From positions 59,981 through 123,980 of the forward strand of contig NZ_NJAI01000008.1 of NCBI RefSeq assembly GCF_002632725.1: DNA of 64,000 bases. The letters are read 5' to 3'. Below, in pieces: positions 47,503-56,800 of this stretch. This DNA is from Xenorhabdus hominickii. Its GTDB lineage: Bacteria; Pseudomonadota; Gammaproteobacteria; Enterobacterales; Enterobacteriaceae. Under the pieces are notes generated by a model. It saw nothing but the letters and a program-made list of their open reading frames with translations, was not told where the DNA came from and ran no database searches. Position 1 is the stretch's first letter, and each line of letters starts with the position of its first letter. The translations under genes were made by a program, and so were the position numbers.

Positions 47503-47883
47503 GTGGTCAATCGCATAAATTATGACAATCTTCCCCAAGTGAAAGGCCCTTACGTACATGCAACAAAACATCAAGGCCTGTTATATGTGTCAGGCCTAAC
47601 TGCATTGGGTACAGAATCACAGTCTCATGATGTTAAATCACAAACTCTTACCATCCTCCAACAACTCACATCCATTCTTAAACAAGAAAAGCGTCATAAA
47701 TCTGATTTGATAAAACTGACTATTTTCGTTAAGGATATTAATCAGCTTCCCTTTATCCGCCCTCTGCTGTTTAACTTTTATGAAGGTAATTTACCGGCTT
47801 GCTCTTTAGTTGAAGTATCAAATCTTATCCATCCCGATTTGAAGATAGATCTTGAATCTATTATTGCGCTAGCGTTTGAATGA
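47503..47883 (+). CDS. RidA/YjgF-family protein lacking the catalytic arginine
   Basis: A 126-residue protein of the RidA fold: [20 protein letters not shown] with the following SGLTALG, later [19 protein letters not shown] and [12 protein letters not shown]. RidA enzymes hydrolyse reactive enamine/imine intermediates using an Arg in PARSCVEV; here that position is Cys (PACSLVEV), so the deaminase activity is doubtful. The longer frame opens at an ATG at 47464, but the GTG at 47503 has AAGGA seven bases before it and gives the normal family length. The 3' end overlaps ygfZ by 23 bp in convergent orientation. Confidence 0.85.
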   Translation: MVNRINYDNLPQVKGPYVHATKHQGLLYVSGLTALGTESQSHDVKSQTLTILQQLTSILKQEKRHKSDLIKLTIFVKDINQLPFIRPLLFNFYEGNLPACSLVEVSNLIHPDLKIDLESIIALAFE

Positions 47884-48850
47884 TAAGTGAATGCCCCTCA
47901 TCTTCATTCAAACGAAATACACTGTCTGCTTTCATATCATTACTCATCACGGCCTGAACCCAAACTGTGCCATCTGCCAATTTTACTGAGGAGAGAATAA
48001 TCCCTGTTCGGCGCCAGCCAGTACCTAACTGCCACTCTAATTCATCGCCAGCAGCGGGAAGGTAACTGGCGCTTCCTGCCAGCCAATACATAGACCTTTT
48101 ATTCACGCCACGGTATTTGGTACGCGCAATGGTTGCCAATCCCATATACATACCTTTTTCAAAACTGATACTGTCTTTAATTGCCTGAAGATTAGTCGCC
48201 TGTGGAATAAGCTGGGCACAGGTCTCTGCCTCAATAACCGGGTAGCTGGCTTCAATTTCCAACGCCAACCATTGCTGACTGCCATTTAACGACAAATGAA
48301 GTTTTTCCACTAATTTTGTTGCCATCACTCGATCTGTTACTAATAAAAATCGCTCTTCTGGTAATGAAAAATAAAGGAGAGTGGTGGAATCATGTTGAAT
48401 AACCTCACACTCATCATCCGGCAGAGTAGAGAAAAATTCAGATAGCGCTACACGGCAGTCTGTACCAGCCACCCCCAAAAGAAAGCTATCTTTATCCTCA
48501 GCCAACGTGATTTTGGAAAAGACTGCATATTTTTTTAATTCAGCAAGTTGAATATCAAGAAGATTACGACGCTGAATATAGGCGAATCCTCTGCCACGAT
48601 GAAACAATCTCAGGGTACTCAACATCTTCCCTTTCGCATCACAATGAGCAGCAAGTATATGCTGATTTTCACCAAGAGCATTAATATCCGCAGTCACCTG
48701 ACCTTGCAAATATTTCTGGCTGTCATCACCAACAGCAGTGACAAGAACCCAATCATCAAGCGCTATTAATGACAAAGGAAGAGAAGCAGAAGGAAGAGGA
48801 AGGGATGAAGAGAATGGAAATAATTGCGAAAGAAAAATTGGGTACACCAT
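47861..48850 (-). CDS. ygfZ: tRNA-modifying protein YgfZ, variant without the signature Cys
   Basis: A folate-binding protein of the GcvT fold that supports iron-sulfur enzymes and tRNA thiolation in E. coli; 329 residues, full length. Homology is clear: [40 protein letters not shown] and [20 protein letters not shown]. The family motif K-G-C-Y-x-G-Q is altered to EKGMYMGLA, with Met234 replacing the Cys needed for function in E. coli and Leu replacing Gln. The ATG follows AGGTAGGAG. Confidence 0.9.
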   Translation of the reverse strand: MVYPIFLSQLFPFSSSLPLPSASLPLSLIALDDWVLVTAVGDDSQKYLQGQVTADINALGENQHILAAHCDAKGKMLSTLRLFHRGRGFAYIQRRNLLDIQLAELKKYAVFSKITLAEDKDSFLLGVAGTDCRVALSEFFSTLPDDECEVIQHDSTTLLYFSLPEERFLLVTDRVMATKLVEKLHLSLNGSQQWLALEIEASYPVIEAETCAQLIPQATNLQAIKDSISFEKGMYMGLATIARTKYRGVNKRSMYWLAGSASYLPAAGDELEWQLGTGWRRTGIILSSVKLADGTVWVQAVMSNDMKADSVFRLNEDEGHSLIIQTLAQ

Positions 48851-48951
48851 AGAGACTCCTACCTATAATCAGATTTCATGAGATATAAAATTTATCGTTC
48901 TGTCATTCATGTTATAAACAGAAGCTCCAATCACTACCGCTAACAAGGCAG

Positions 48952-49017
48952 TTAATACCTCTAACCTTTCAAGCTGCCTCTTTATCGCCTCCCATACAGC
49001 TTGAAACCTCTTGGGTG
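48952..49017. repeat. Degenerate copy of the dispersed intergenic repeat
   Basis: TTAATACCTCTAACCTTTCA ... AGCTGCCTCTTTATCGCC ... ACAGCTTGAAACCTCTTGGGT resembles the ends and part of the centre of the repeat at 1433-1558. It sits just past the DoxX stop. Confidence 0.5.
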
Positions 49018-49024
49018 TCTTTGA

Positions 49025-49438
49025 CTATGTTTTAAGCTTTTTTCTCAAATGGCTCGCAATTGCTGTTGCTAGCAACCCCCCAATAACAGTGATGTGTTCA
49101 AAGGCAAAATAGAGTGAGGTTTTAGCGTATTCACCAGAAAAATGCCAAAAGGTGTGGACAATAAAAATAGTCAGTAAAAGAAAAACAGATAACGCTGCTG
49201 TGCCAAGCCAGACAACGCGATCCAACAAGATCAATATTGACCCTAAAAGCAAAACAATCGCTGATGCAATATTAAAAAACCAATCTGGATGTAAACCTGC
49301 AGCCCTCATTTCCGCCAAACCACCGTCAAAATCAATCAGTCTGGCAAGCCCTGATGAAATGAAAATAAACAAAAGAAATATTCGGGTGACAGCCCAAAAC
49401 CAGGAACTCTCCAGTATATTTTCAACAAACCGATTCAT
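49025..49438 (-). CDS. DoxX-family inner membrane protein
   Basis: A 137-residue protein with four membrane segments and DoxX features: FLLFIFISSGLARLIDFDGG, LAEMRAAGLHPDWFFNIASA, LLLTIFIVHTFWHF and FEHITVIGGLLATAIA. DoxX proteins are small membrane proteins of uncertain biochemistry, sometimes linked to oxidative stress and thiol homeostasis. AGGATAT precedes the ATG. It is divergent from soxR, and its promoter contains a perfect SoxR box, so it is predicted to be SoxR-activated. Confidence 0.85.
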   Translation of the reverse strand: MNRFVENILESSWFWAVTRIFLLFIFISSGLARLIDFDGGLAEMRAAGLHPDWFFNIASAIVLLLGSILILLDRVVWLGTAALSVFLLLTIFIVHTFWHFSGEYAKTSLYFAFEHITVIGGLLATAIASHLRKKLKT

Positions 49439-49485
49439 AATATATCCTAATGATTTTTATATAAAAAACACAAAATTTTTTCCGG

Positions 49486-49538
49486 TTGACAATTACACCG
49501 CATATACACTATAAAACCTCAAGTTAACTTGAGGTCAA
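49486..49538. promoter_or_regulatory. SoxR box inside the DoxX promoter, with overlapping soxR promoter
   Basis: ACCTCAAGTTAACTTGAGGT (49516-49535) is a perfect palindrome and matches the E. coli soxS SoxR site. On the minus strand it lies between TTGACC (-35, 49533-49538) and TATAGT (-10, 49508-49513) with a 19-bp spacer, the over-long spacing typical of MerR/SoxR-activated promoters. On the plus strand TTGACA (49486-49491) and TATAAA (49510-49515), 18 bp apart, could serve soxR, with the box just downstream for autoregulation. Confidence 0.85.
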
Positions 49539-49543
49539 GCGAT

Positions 49544-50005
49544 ATGGCGAAAGATAAAGGGACTGATTTCAATAGAGCTTTAACTATTGGTGAAGTGTCA
49601 AAACGTAGCGGAGTTGCAATATCGACAATTCATTTTTACGAATCGAAAGGATTAATCAAGAGTTCACGCAATCAAGGTAACCAACGCCGTTTCCCTTCCG
49701 TTGTGCTGCGTTATATTGCAATTATCAAAGCTGCACAAGGTACTGGTATCCCTTTAAAAGAAATACAGGAAGTGTTAAGTCAATTCCCACCGAATAGTAA
49801 ATTGACGATAGAACAATGGCGAAATCTCTCTTTACAATGGCGGGATACATTGGATAAACGAATTAATAGACTAATCCGACTACGCGATAATCTGGATAGT
49901 TGCATCGGTTGCGGATGTCTATCGCTAGCAGATTGCCCTTTACGCAATCCGAATGATATTTTAGGGAAACAAGGGTCAGGGCCGAAAATTTTGGATAGAG
50001 ACTGA
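49544..50005 (+). CDS. soxR: Redox-sensing transcriptional activator SoxR
   Basis: A 153-residue MerR-family homodimer with a [2Fe-2S] sensor. The N-terminal winged helix reads LTIGEVSKRSGVAISTIHFY, then ESKGLIKSSRNQGNQRRF. The dimerisation helix is followed by the cluster Cys motif in CIGCGCLSLADCPLRNP (four Cys, as in E. coli). The frame opens earlier at 49529 within the SoxR box; the ATG at 49544 gives E. coli-like length. No soxS lies nearby; the divergent partner is the DoxX gene. Confidence 0.95.
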   Translation: MAKDKGTDFNRALTIGEVSKRSGVAISTIHFYESKGLIKSSRNQGNQRRFPSVVLRYIAIIKAAQGTGIPLKEIQEVLSQFPPNSKLTIEQWRNLSLQWRDTLDKRINRLIRLRDNLDSCIGCGCLSLADCPLRNPNDILGKQGSGPKILDRD

Positions 50006-50325
50006 AAAAAACCGCCAGAGCATACCATTCCATACGTAAAATCCATAAAGTTAAACCTCGTTTAATAAGCGTATAAAGTAGTCAGCTATCCTGATATATA
50101 TGGTAATTAAAGCATAAATAATGGTATTTTAATAAATTAACTAAGTAAACCTCTACTCAGTTCATTTTAATCCTACATTCCCTGATGACCTGAAAATCAT
50201 TCACTGCACCTATTTCTGTTTGCTGAGACTTATCAACAAACTGTTGAGAAGGCGGATAGTTAAAAGCAGTACAGCATTTCAATGAATACCACCATTTATT
50301 GGTGAGCTAATAAAAGGAGAAAGCA

Positions 50326-50721
50326 ATGCCTAAACACACACACGCAGACCTGATAATGGAGTATGCAAAAGCGGCACAGGAAACAGAGAAACCTTGGGAG
50401 CGCTTTCAATTATTCGATACAATTGATGAAAAATGGTATGACTGCTCAGGCCAACCGTTATTTGAAGAAAGCATAAAATATCGCCTCAAACCCCGCATTA
50501 TCAAAATTGGTGAGTTTGACGTACCGGAACCGGTGAGAGAACCCTTATCAAACGAGCAAGAATACTATGTTCCTATTCTTGAAGGGGGAAAACTATATGG
50601 AGAATTAGTTTGGGGTAATGATGATATTGATAATAGGATATTGCACCGGGGTTTAATCCACTTAGACGCGGAATCTGCCAAACTCCACGCCAGTGCACTC
50701 ATTTCGCTGACCTCTAAGTAA
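50326..50721 (+). CDS. Prophage-type conserved hypothetical protein
   Basis: A 131-residue protein. The C-terminal part (FDVPEPVREPLSNEQEYYVP; RGLIHLDAESAKLHASALIS) is a conserved arrangement I recall from many enterobacterial prophage accessory proteins of unknown function. The start is well supported (AAAAGGAGAAAGCAATG). No other phage genes adjoin, so it is a solitary remnant or cargo gene. 50006-50325 shows no other gene. Confidence 0.65.
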   Translation: MPKHTHADLIMEYAKAAQETEKPWERFQLFDTIDEKWYDCSGQPLFEESIKYRLKPRIIKIGEFDVPEPVREPLSNEQEYYVPILEGGKLYGELVWGNDDIDNRILHRGLIHLDAESAKLHASALISLTSK

Positions 50722-50897
50722 CGAAACTCCCTACTTGAGAGATAATTACTGATACAACATGGTACTCACATTATTTTTTGTTAATAATAGAATGACCACA
50801 CTCTAATCTGTAAAAATAGATTTAGCGTTAATGAAATGAATATCAAATCACTGTTAAAAACTTGAGTCCAGATATTAGTCAATCCAACCGAGTCAAA

Positions 50898-50913
50898 AGC
50901 CCCTTTCGGGGCT
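50898..50913 (-). terminator. Terminator of the OB-fold protein gene
   Basis: AGCCCC and GGGGCT with a TTTC loop (GAAA on the minus strand), followed on the minus strand by TTTTGACT, 9 bp past the stop. Confidence 0.65.
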
Positions 50914-50921
50914 AACTCAGG

Positions 50922-51722
50922 TTAATGTCCTAACACTTCCTTTATTTCCTGCATAGCAGGTGATGTTTCTATATTTTTTGCTGCTTTTTGTAATGTTGGA
51001 GCAACGGAGGTAAAACATTTCTTATCAATTTTTTCACAGCTAGAAAAATCATTAGATTGCTCACCCACAACTTTTGCCAATGCTATGATAGAAATAATAC
51101 CTTCTGATGTATTTTTATCGCCATTAATCGCTTTATTAACATACTGTTTTTGCTTATTAATGAAATCATTTTTTGCTACATCAACAGGACTACAGTTACT
51201 CACAGTAGGAGAACCGAGCATCACACCATTGCCTTGACAAAAGAAAGTGACTTTTTGATTCTTGTTTAAATCGATCGCAGTATCTCGATACTGTTTCTTA
51301 AACCTAATGTGAACACTATTAAATAGGTCATTTGTTTTTAAGGTTACAACAGGAATATCACCCAAACTTGAATCAATAGACGACACAATACCAGTAATAA
51401 CTAAGTCCTTATCTTTGTATGTCCTATCGCCTCTGGCTTCATTTTCAGCATAATTTTGCTGCAACTCCTTGGCTGTTACAAAAATAACATCAGGTTTAAT
51501 CATGGAGTTTCCACCAGAGAAGGCCGTATTAGCATCATTTTCAATAAGGGAATTGATAAATTCAGCTTCTTTTTCTGTCAATGAAATTGATTTCTTACCA
51601 CTAGAAGAATTAGAGGAAACGGAAACATCTCCTGATGATTTATCTTCGCCCTTACCAGCAATAAACCCAATTACGATTAGAACAACAAATACTATCCCAA
51701 TCCACTTCAATACTTTTTTCAT
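50922..51722 (-). CDS. Membrane-anchored protein with OB-fold (tRNA_anti-like) domain
   Basis: A 266-residue protein. Residues 1-25 form an N-terminal membrane anchor (VLKWIGIVFVVLIVIGFIAG), then a Ser/Gly linker to ~45. Residues ~80-165 look like a tRNA_anti-like OB fold: FVTAKELQQNYAENEARGDR, then KDKDLVITGIVSSIDSSLGD and KVTFFCQGNGV. The C-terminal helical part holds Cys pairs (SSCEKIDKKCF). Proteins of this kind are widespread as lipoprotein-like or prophage cargo, function unknown. Single gene with a terminator. Confidence 0.7.
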   Translation of the reverse strand: MKKVLKWIGIVFVVLIVIGFIAGKGEDKSSGDVSVSSNSSSGKKSISLTEKEAEFINSLIENDANTAFSGGNSMIKPDVIFVTAKELQQNYAENEARGDRTYKDKDLVITGIVSSIDSSLGDIPVVTLKTNDLFNSVHIRFKKQYRDTAIDLNKNQKVTFFCQGNGVMLGSPTVSNCSPVDVAKNDFINKQKQYVNKAINGDKNTSEGIISIIALAKVVGEQSNDFSSCEKIDKKCFTSVAPTLQKAAKNIETSPAMQEIKEVLGH

Positions 51723-52681
51723 TTAGATACCTATATGCATTTAATTAGCTAACTTTAACTTTGTATATTTAAACACCTAAAATTGAGTTTGGTTACTGTT
51801 ATTTCATACAGTTATTTATTCCCTTAGAAATTAGTTTTCAGCAAACAAAGTACTCACTTTCGCATAATCAGTGTGTTCAGGCTCATATTATATGATATTA
51901 TCCATATATTGTTCTTATTTTTTTCATTAAAATATTTTAATATATCGTTTATAATTAAAATCATTTTGGTTAATTATTGTTTTATTGCTATTAGTAGCCG
52001 TAAAATATGCAACTGTTTGACCGATTACAAAACCATCGATAGGCTCAATTGTAATCATGTTGAGCATAGCAGCCTCTCTGATTGATGAATAATGTGATGT
52101 ACTCGATTATAAACTCAAGCTCGCAATGAGAGTCTGTGGTGTGGAAGGGACAATGCTATCTTTCAGATTTTATGGCATGATCTATTACCATAAGGTAAGG
52201 TTATATACTAAAAAACTTATCATGGAATTTATTAGACAAAGTAGGGTTAGCCCCAATGACACCAATTGCACTAGTTACATTGAATAGGGTGCCTTACCCT
52301 ATATGTTTATCATCATATAAAGCCGCATAGATTAGCTCTATGTTTTGTTATAAAATTAATTTTAGATTACCATTGGTTAGCTAAAATGATAAATAAACCA
52401 ACAAAAAAGCCCTGATAGGGATTGTTTAGTAAGAATTCATTCTTTCGCATTTTCCGAGTACTGCATTTATCTTCCTCAGCATTAATCACCTCATATACTA
52501 ATCAACCGGCTTCAAATATAACCATTCTGCTTGCAGAAAATACAATAGTGTATCGACCACCAAAACTAACTGATGGCATGGGGTACTGCTATAGCTACTC
52601 GGGGAATGGATACAGAAATATTTTCTTTAGTTTCATAAGGTAACTAATTATTAAGTATTATTCGATTGTTATTGGGTGGAG

Positions 52682-52810
52682 ATGGGTTTAGGCGTTGTTG
52701 CAATTATGTTGTTTTTATTGGAGGTGGTTATGGCTAGTAACAAAGCAACCGAGAAATTTTATTCATTGATAACTACCACTAATAACGATGGAACTCGATT
52801 ATTACAATAA
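52682..52810 (+). CDS. Possible 42-residue membrane peptide
   Basis: A short frame beginning MGLGVVAIMLFLLEVVMASN, one hydrophobic segment then a polar tail, preceded by GGTGGAG. A second in-frame ATG at 52730 has a very good Shine-Dalgarno (GGAGGTGG) and would give only 26 residues. I recognise no family. It lies in the gene-poor stretch 51723-53007, where I otherwise find only isolated unsupported short frames. Confidence 0.3.
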   Translation: MGLGVVAIMLFLLEVVMASNKATEKFYSLITTTNNDGTRLLQ

Positions 52811-53007
52811 GATACTGATTCATCAGCGGGAATAATCATTTTGTTTGTTAGAATAAACAATGTATCACTATTACTTGATGCACTTCACGCCAAAAGCTCA
52901 CACCTGTTGTACCTATATTCCTTAGGCTTTGTAAGTAACACTGATAATCCTCATACTCATTTTTTATACCAGAAAAAACTTGAGTACAAACTAAAGCAGG
53001 AGGACCA

Positions 53008-53193
53008 ATGAGACCTCAGATACAAAATCAACAACGCTATAGTCCCGTGCCTAGAGATGTTTCTCTACCTAATACAGCTCCCCTCAGATTAAGGAATACA
53101 CCATCTCCTATTGAGCTTGAGCATTTTATGACACATTTTGAAGAATCAGTGAAGGGGTATAAGAAGACTAGGCTGTGTCCCTTAATTAAATAA
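53008..53193 (+). CDS. Small hypothetical protein, 3' end replaced by a mini-IS
   Basis: 61 residues: MRPQIQNQQRYSPVPRDVSL at the start, Pro/Arg-rich, then a helical part (IELEHFMTHFEESVKGYKK). A strong Shine-Dalgarno (GCAGGAGGACCA) supports translation. The last eight residues and stop come from the terminal repeat of the element inserted at 53171, so the native C-terminus is lost. Not recognised. Confidence 0.5.
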   Translation: MRPQIQNQQRYSPVPRDVSLPNTAPLRLRNTPSPIELEHFMTHFEESVKGYKKTRLCPLIK

Positions 53194-53415
53194 TCGCCTG
53201 TAAAAGAGTCGAATACAGCCTAATTTCACCATGGACAGAAGTTTCGTGCGGTTTTTTCGTAACGTGTTGCAATACACGCCGATTTCCTTTGAGAAAACCG
53301 AAACAGCATTCGACAATATTACGGTCATGATAAGCCTGTTCATCAAATTTCGGGCGGCCATTAGTGCTGCCTTTTTCATTGATTTTATACGAAATATACA
53401 TTAAGGGACACAGCC
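53171..53415 (-). mobile_element. IS5-type mini-element with intact terminal inverted repeats
   Basis: 245 bp bounded by perfect 16-bp inverted repeats GGCTGTGTCCCTTAAT / ATTAAGGGACACAGCC and flanked on both sides by TA, a possible target duplication. Inside, a minus-strand frame (53186-53401) encodes GRPKFDEQAYHDRNIVECCF and GFLKGNRRVLQH, the C-terminal part of an IS5-family DDE transposase (R-N-x-V-E-x-C-F region). The N-terminal catalytic part is gone. This is a deletion derivative that could be mobilised in trans. Confidence 0.85.
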
Positions 53416-53603
53416 TAACACCAAACGAATCATTTTCTTTTGTAAATTTTTAATTTACGAGATAATTATTAATTGTTTTAATTTTAAAAAAATCACATAG
53501 TTAAAATGAAATAAAATCTATTTTGTCAAATTTTATGTATGATCTATTTCTGCACATCCAATAAAAATACAAATAGCAATAAATGTTAGTAATAAATGTC
53601 ACT

Positions 53604-53632
53604 TGACAAAAATTGTCATATTATGACAATTT
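53604..53632. promoter_or_regulatory. TGACAA/TTGTCA palindromes upstream of the NRPS gene
   Basis: AAATTGTCATA-T-TATGACAATTT (53610-53632) is a perfect interrupted palindrome. With the adjoining TTGACA (53604-53609) there are three alternating TGACAA half-sites. It lies ~165 bp upstream of the first ribosome binding site of the NRPS unit, in otherwise AT-rich DNA (53416-53795), so a regulator operator is plausible. The regulator is unknown. Confidence 0.4.
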
Positions 53633-53795
53633 CATTAACTGTTTTATTGATTTTTTATCATGGCTTTTCAAGTAAATAAATTATTTATTTTCAACGCGTT
53701 AATTATAAAAATATTTTTATTGTTCAATGCTAAGGCGTACGAGCAAATAAAGAAATTCTATATAAACTAACGGATTTTACGCCAAGGAGAATGTA

Positions 53796-53891
53796 ATGAA
53801 TAAATTTAAACTTCCTAATTATGACGTAATTAACTATGAAAAAATCACAAATTGTACCTCTTACTCAATATCAAAAAGAAATTTACTATGA
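53796..53891 (+). CDS. Leader ORF overlapping the NRPS start in another frame
   Basis: An ATG at 53796, 5 bases after a strong AAGGAGA, opens MNKFKLPNYDVINYEKITNC and stops at 53891 inside the NRPS gene. It reads through the A6 run at 53838-53843; loss of one A there would join its first 16 residues to the NRPS frame. It is either a coupling leader or the true NRPS start broken by a frameshift. Confidence 0.4.
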   Translation: MNKFKLPNYDVINYEKITNCTSYSISKRNLL

Positions 53892-56800
53892 GGCTCAACG
53901 TAATCCAGAAAGCAGCCAATTCACTTTATCTGTAATGAGGATATTAAAAGAAAATATTAACCTTAAGAAACTTTTTTATTCAATTAATAATGTTCTTAGC
54001 TACGATGTTACATGCCAATTGCGTATCGTTGAACAAGCAGAAGGTTTGAGTCAACAGATACAAGATATTACAGTTAATCAAACGGAATTCATTGATGCTG
54101 AAGGTGAGAATGTTACTGTATTTTTCAATAAATGGTCAGAGAGAATTTTTAATCTGGATGACAAATCGCTCCTTGAGGCTGCTTTGGTACGAAATCTACA
54201 AAATGGCTGCATTGCTATTTTTCTTCGTGCTCACCATATTGTTTGTGATGGCTGGGGAATAAACCAATTAGCAGAAAAAATTCTCCAACATTATCAAAAT
54301 AATGATATTAATCAGGTGATTTCGTATGACAATTCTGAGGAATATATTTCAGCTATAACCGGGCAAGAAATAATTTTGTCACAACCAGAAATAGAACAAC
54401 AAATAACGGAGTTGGCTATATTTACACAACGCCATGAACCTGTTTTTTTTAATCGAGGAAAGAAAGTTAACCTCTCTCGCTTCATGCACCACCGATATAT
54501 ATTGGCTAAAGCTGAAGTTGAGAAAGCTATGTCTCAAGAAACTAATCCCTATCAAGTAGTTATGTCTGCGATAGCTATTTTATTGTCACGGATACATAAT
54601 AATACCCAGTTAACAATAGGTGTTCCTCTGCTGAACCGTCGTATTAATCAACTCAATGTTGCTGGCCAGTGGGCTAATACTCTGCCACTTGCTATTGAGG
54701 TAAAAGCAGATGATATCCTTCTTGACCTAGCGGCTCGTATTAAAACAGACACCACAAAACTGAAAACTTTTGAGCATATTCCTCTCGGACGCCTGCTTAA
54801 GGCTATAGGAACAACAAAACGTCAATGGTTCGATGTCACTATATCTTATAACTACTTACCTATAGTGGATACTTTTTGCTATTCCTATAAAAATAAAGAT
54901 AACTATGCCGCTGCTCATGAAGATGATGCAATTGCGATCCATATGAATACTTATGGGGACAATAATGATGTCGTTATTGATATCACCGGAGCTGTAGATG
55001 TTTTCGATGAAAATTACACTTTTGAAACATTTACTACTTCCTTAGAGCGTCTTATCGAACAATTTATTGCATCACCAACACAAACTGTCTCGGAAATAAA
55101 CCTATCTTCGGCAGAAGAAATGGCTCAATTGGTTCTTTTTGAGCAAGGTCCCATTGCCGAATTTTCAAAGCAAGATACTTTGTCAACGTTATTTGATACT
55201 CAGATTTCATTACACGGGAAAGCAGTAGCTATCGTAAATTCTGACGATCAACCTACTCTTACTTATACTCAGTTCCAGATCCGTATAGACAATATGGTTA
55301 CTGTTTTACTGAAAGAGGGGGTGCGAAAGGGAGACATAGTTGCAATCTTAATGGATCGTAGCACAGATATGTTAACAGCCATTTTTGCTGTATTAAAAGC
55401 AGGTGCTGCTTATTTACCCATAGATTCCAATTATCCGCAAGAGCGGATTGATTATATGTTGAATGATAGTGGTGTCAAAGTCATCATATCCGACAAACTT
55501 AATCAGTCTTTACTCACTGAATCTTATATTGTAATTGACGGTAATAACATTTCTGCTCAAGAAAATATAAAACAGCCCAATTTATCTACAGCCGATTCCC
55601 TTGCATATATGATTTATACATCAGGCTCCACTGGGCAACCTAAGGGAGTTATGATCGATCACTATTCAGTGGTAAATAGGATTGAGTGGATGCAGGAACG
55701 TTATCCACTGGATAATACCGATGTGATACTACAAAAGACACCGATTTCATTCGATGTATCCGTCTGGGAATTATTTTGGTGGTCTATCTCTGGGGCATCT
55801 GTCCATTTATTACCACCAGGTGCTCACAAAGATCCATTAGAGATAATAAAAGCAATCAATATACATAATGTTACTACATTGCATTTTGTCCCCTCTATGC
55901 TCCAGCCTTTCTTGGATATTTTAGAAGCTGAACCTGAATTGGTGGATAAATTAACTAGCTTACGCCGTGTGTTCGTCAGCGGTGAAGCACTCCCTCCTAC
56001 ACGGGTTAATCAGTTCCGTAAAATTTTTTCCAGCTTTGGTTTAAATGCACCAGCCCTGATCAATCTATATGGTCCAACAGAAGCAACCGTAGATGTATCG
56101 TATTTTGAGTTTCTTCCTGAAAATAATGAAGTTATCAACCGGGTCCCCATTGGTTTTCCGATTAATAATATTTCACTGAGGATTATGTCCCCGCATGGTA
56201 CCCGACAATCAATAGGAATTGCAGGTGAACTGCAGATCAGTGGTATTGGATTAGCTCGTGGCTATTACAATAAGTCAGAATTAACTGACGAGAAATTCAT
56301 TTGGGATAGAGAGCAGCGCTGGTATCGCACAGGAGATTTAGCAAGATGGTTATCTGATGGTAGCATCGAATATCTGGGAAGAATTGATAATCAAGTGAAG
56401 ATTAGAGGAAACCGCATTGAATTGGGGGAAGTGCAAAACACTCTCGAACGTATTCCTGGAATTACCCAAGCTGAAGTATTACCACAAAAGAACAATAATG
56501 ACGATACTTACCTTTGTGCATACTATGTTACAAATAACCTGAGTTTTACTTCTGAGAAACTGCGTAAAATTTTACTGGAATTTTTACCCGATTTCATGGT
56601 TCCACTGAAATTCTTTCAGGTTCCTTCCATTCCTATTACCCCAAACGGTAAAGTCGATCGTGAGGCTCTTCGCACATTTGTTAAAAAAGAAGTTTCAAGT
56701 AAACATGATGATGCGCGGACTGAAACTGAATATAAATTGGCAGAAATTTGGAAACGTGTATTAAAGATTGCACAACTCAGTGTGCAGGATAATTTTTACA

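Noticed and set aside
51873..52085. 70-codon hydrophobic frame, and a 53-codon frame at 52126-52287.
   Set aside because: Neither has a ribosome binding site, both sit in AT-rich DNA with biased composition, and neither resembles a known protein.
52422..52643. 73-codon frame starting at TTG.
   Set aside because: No ribosome binding site or family similarity; judged chance.
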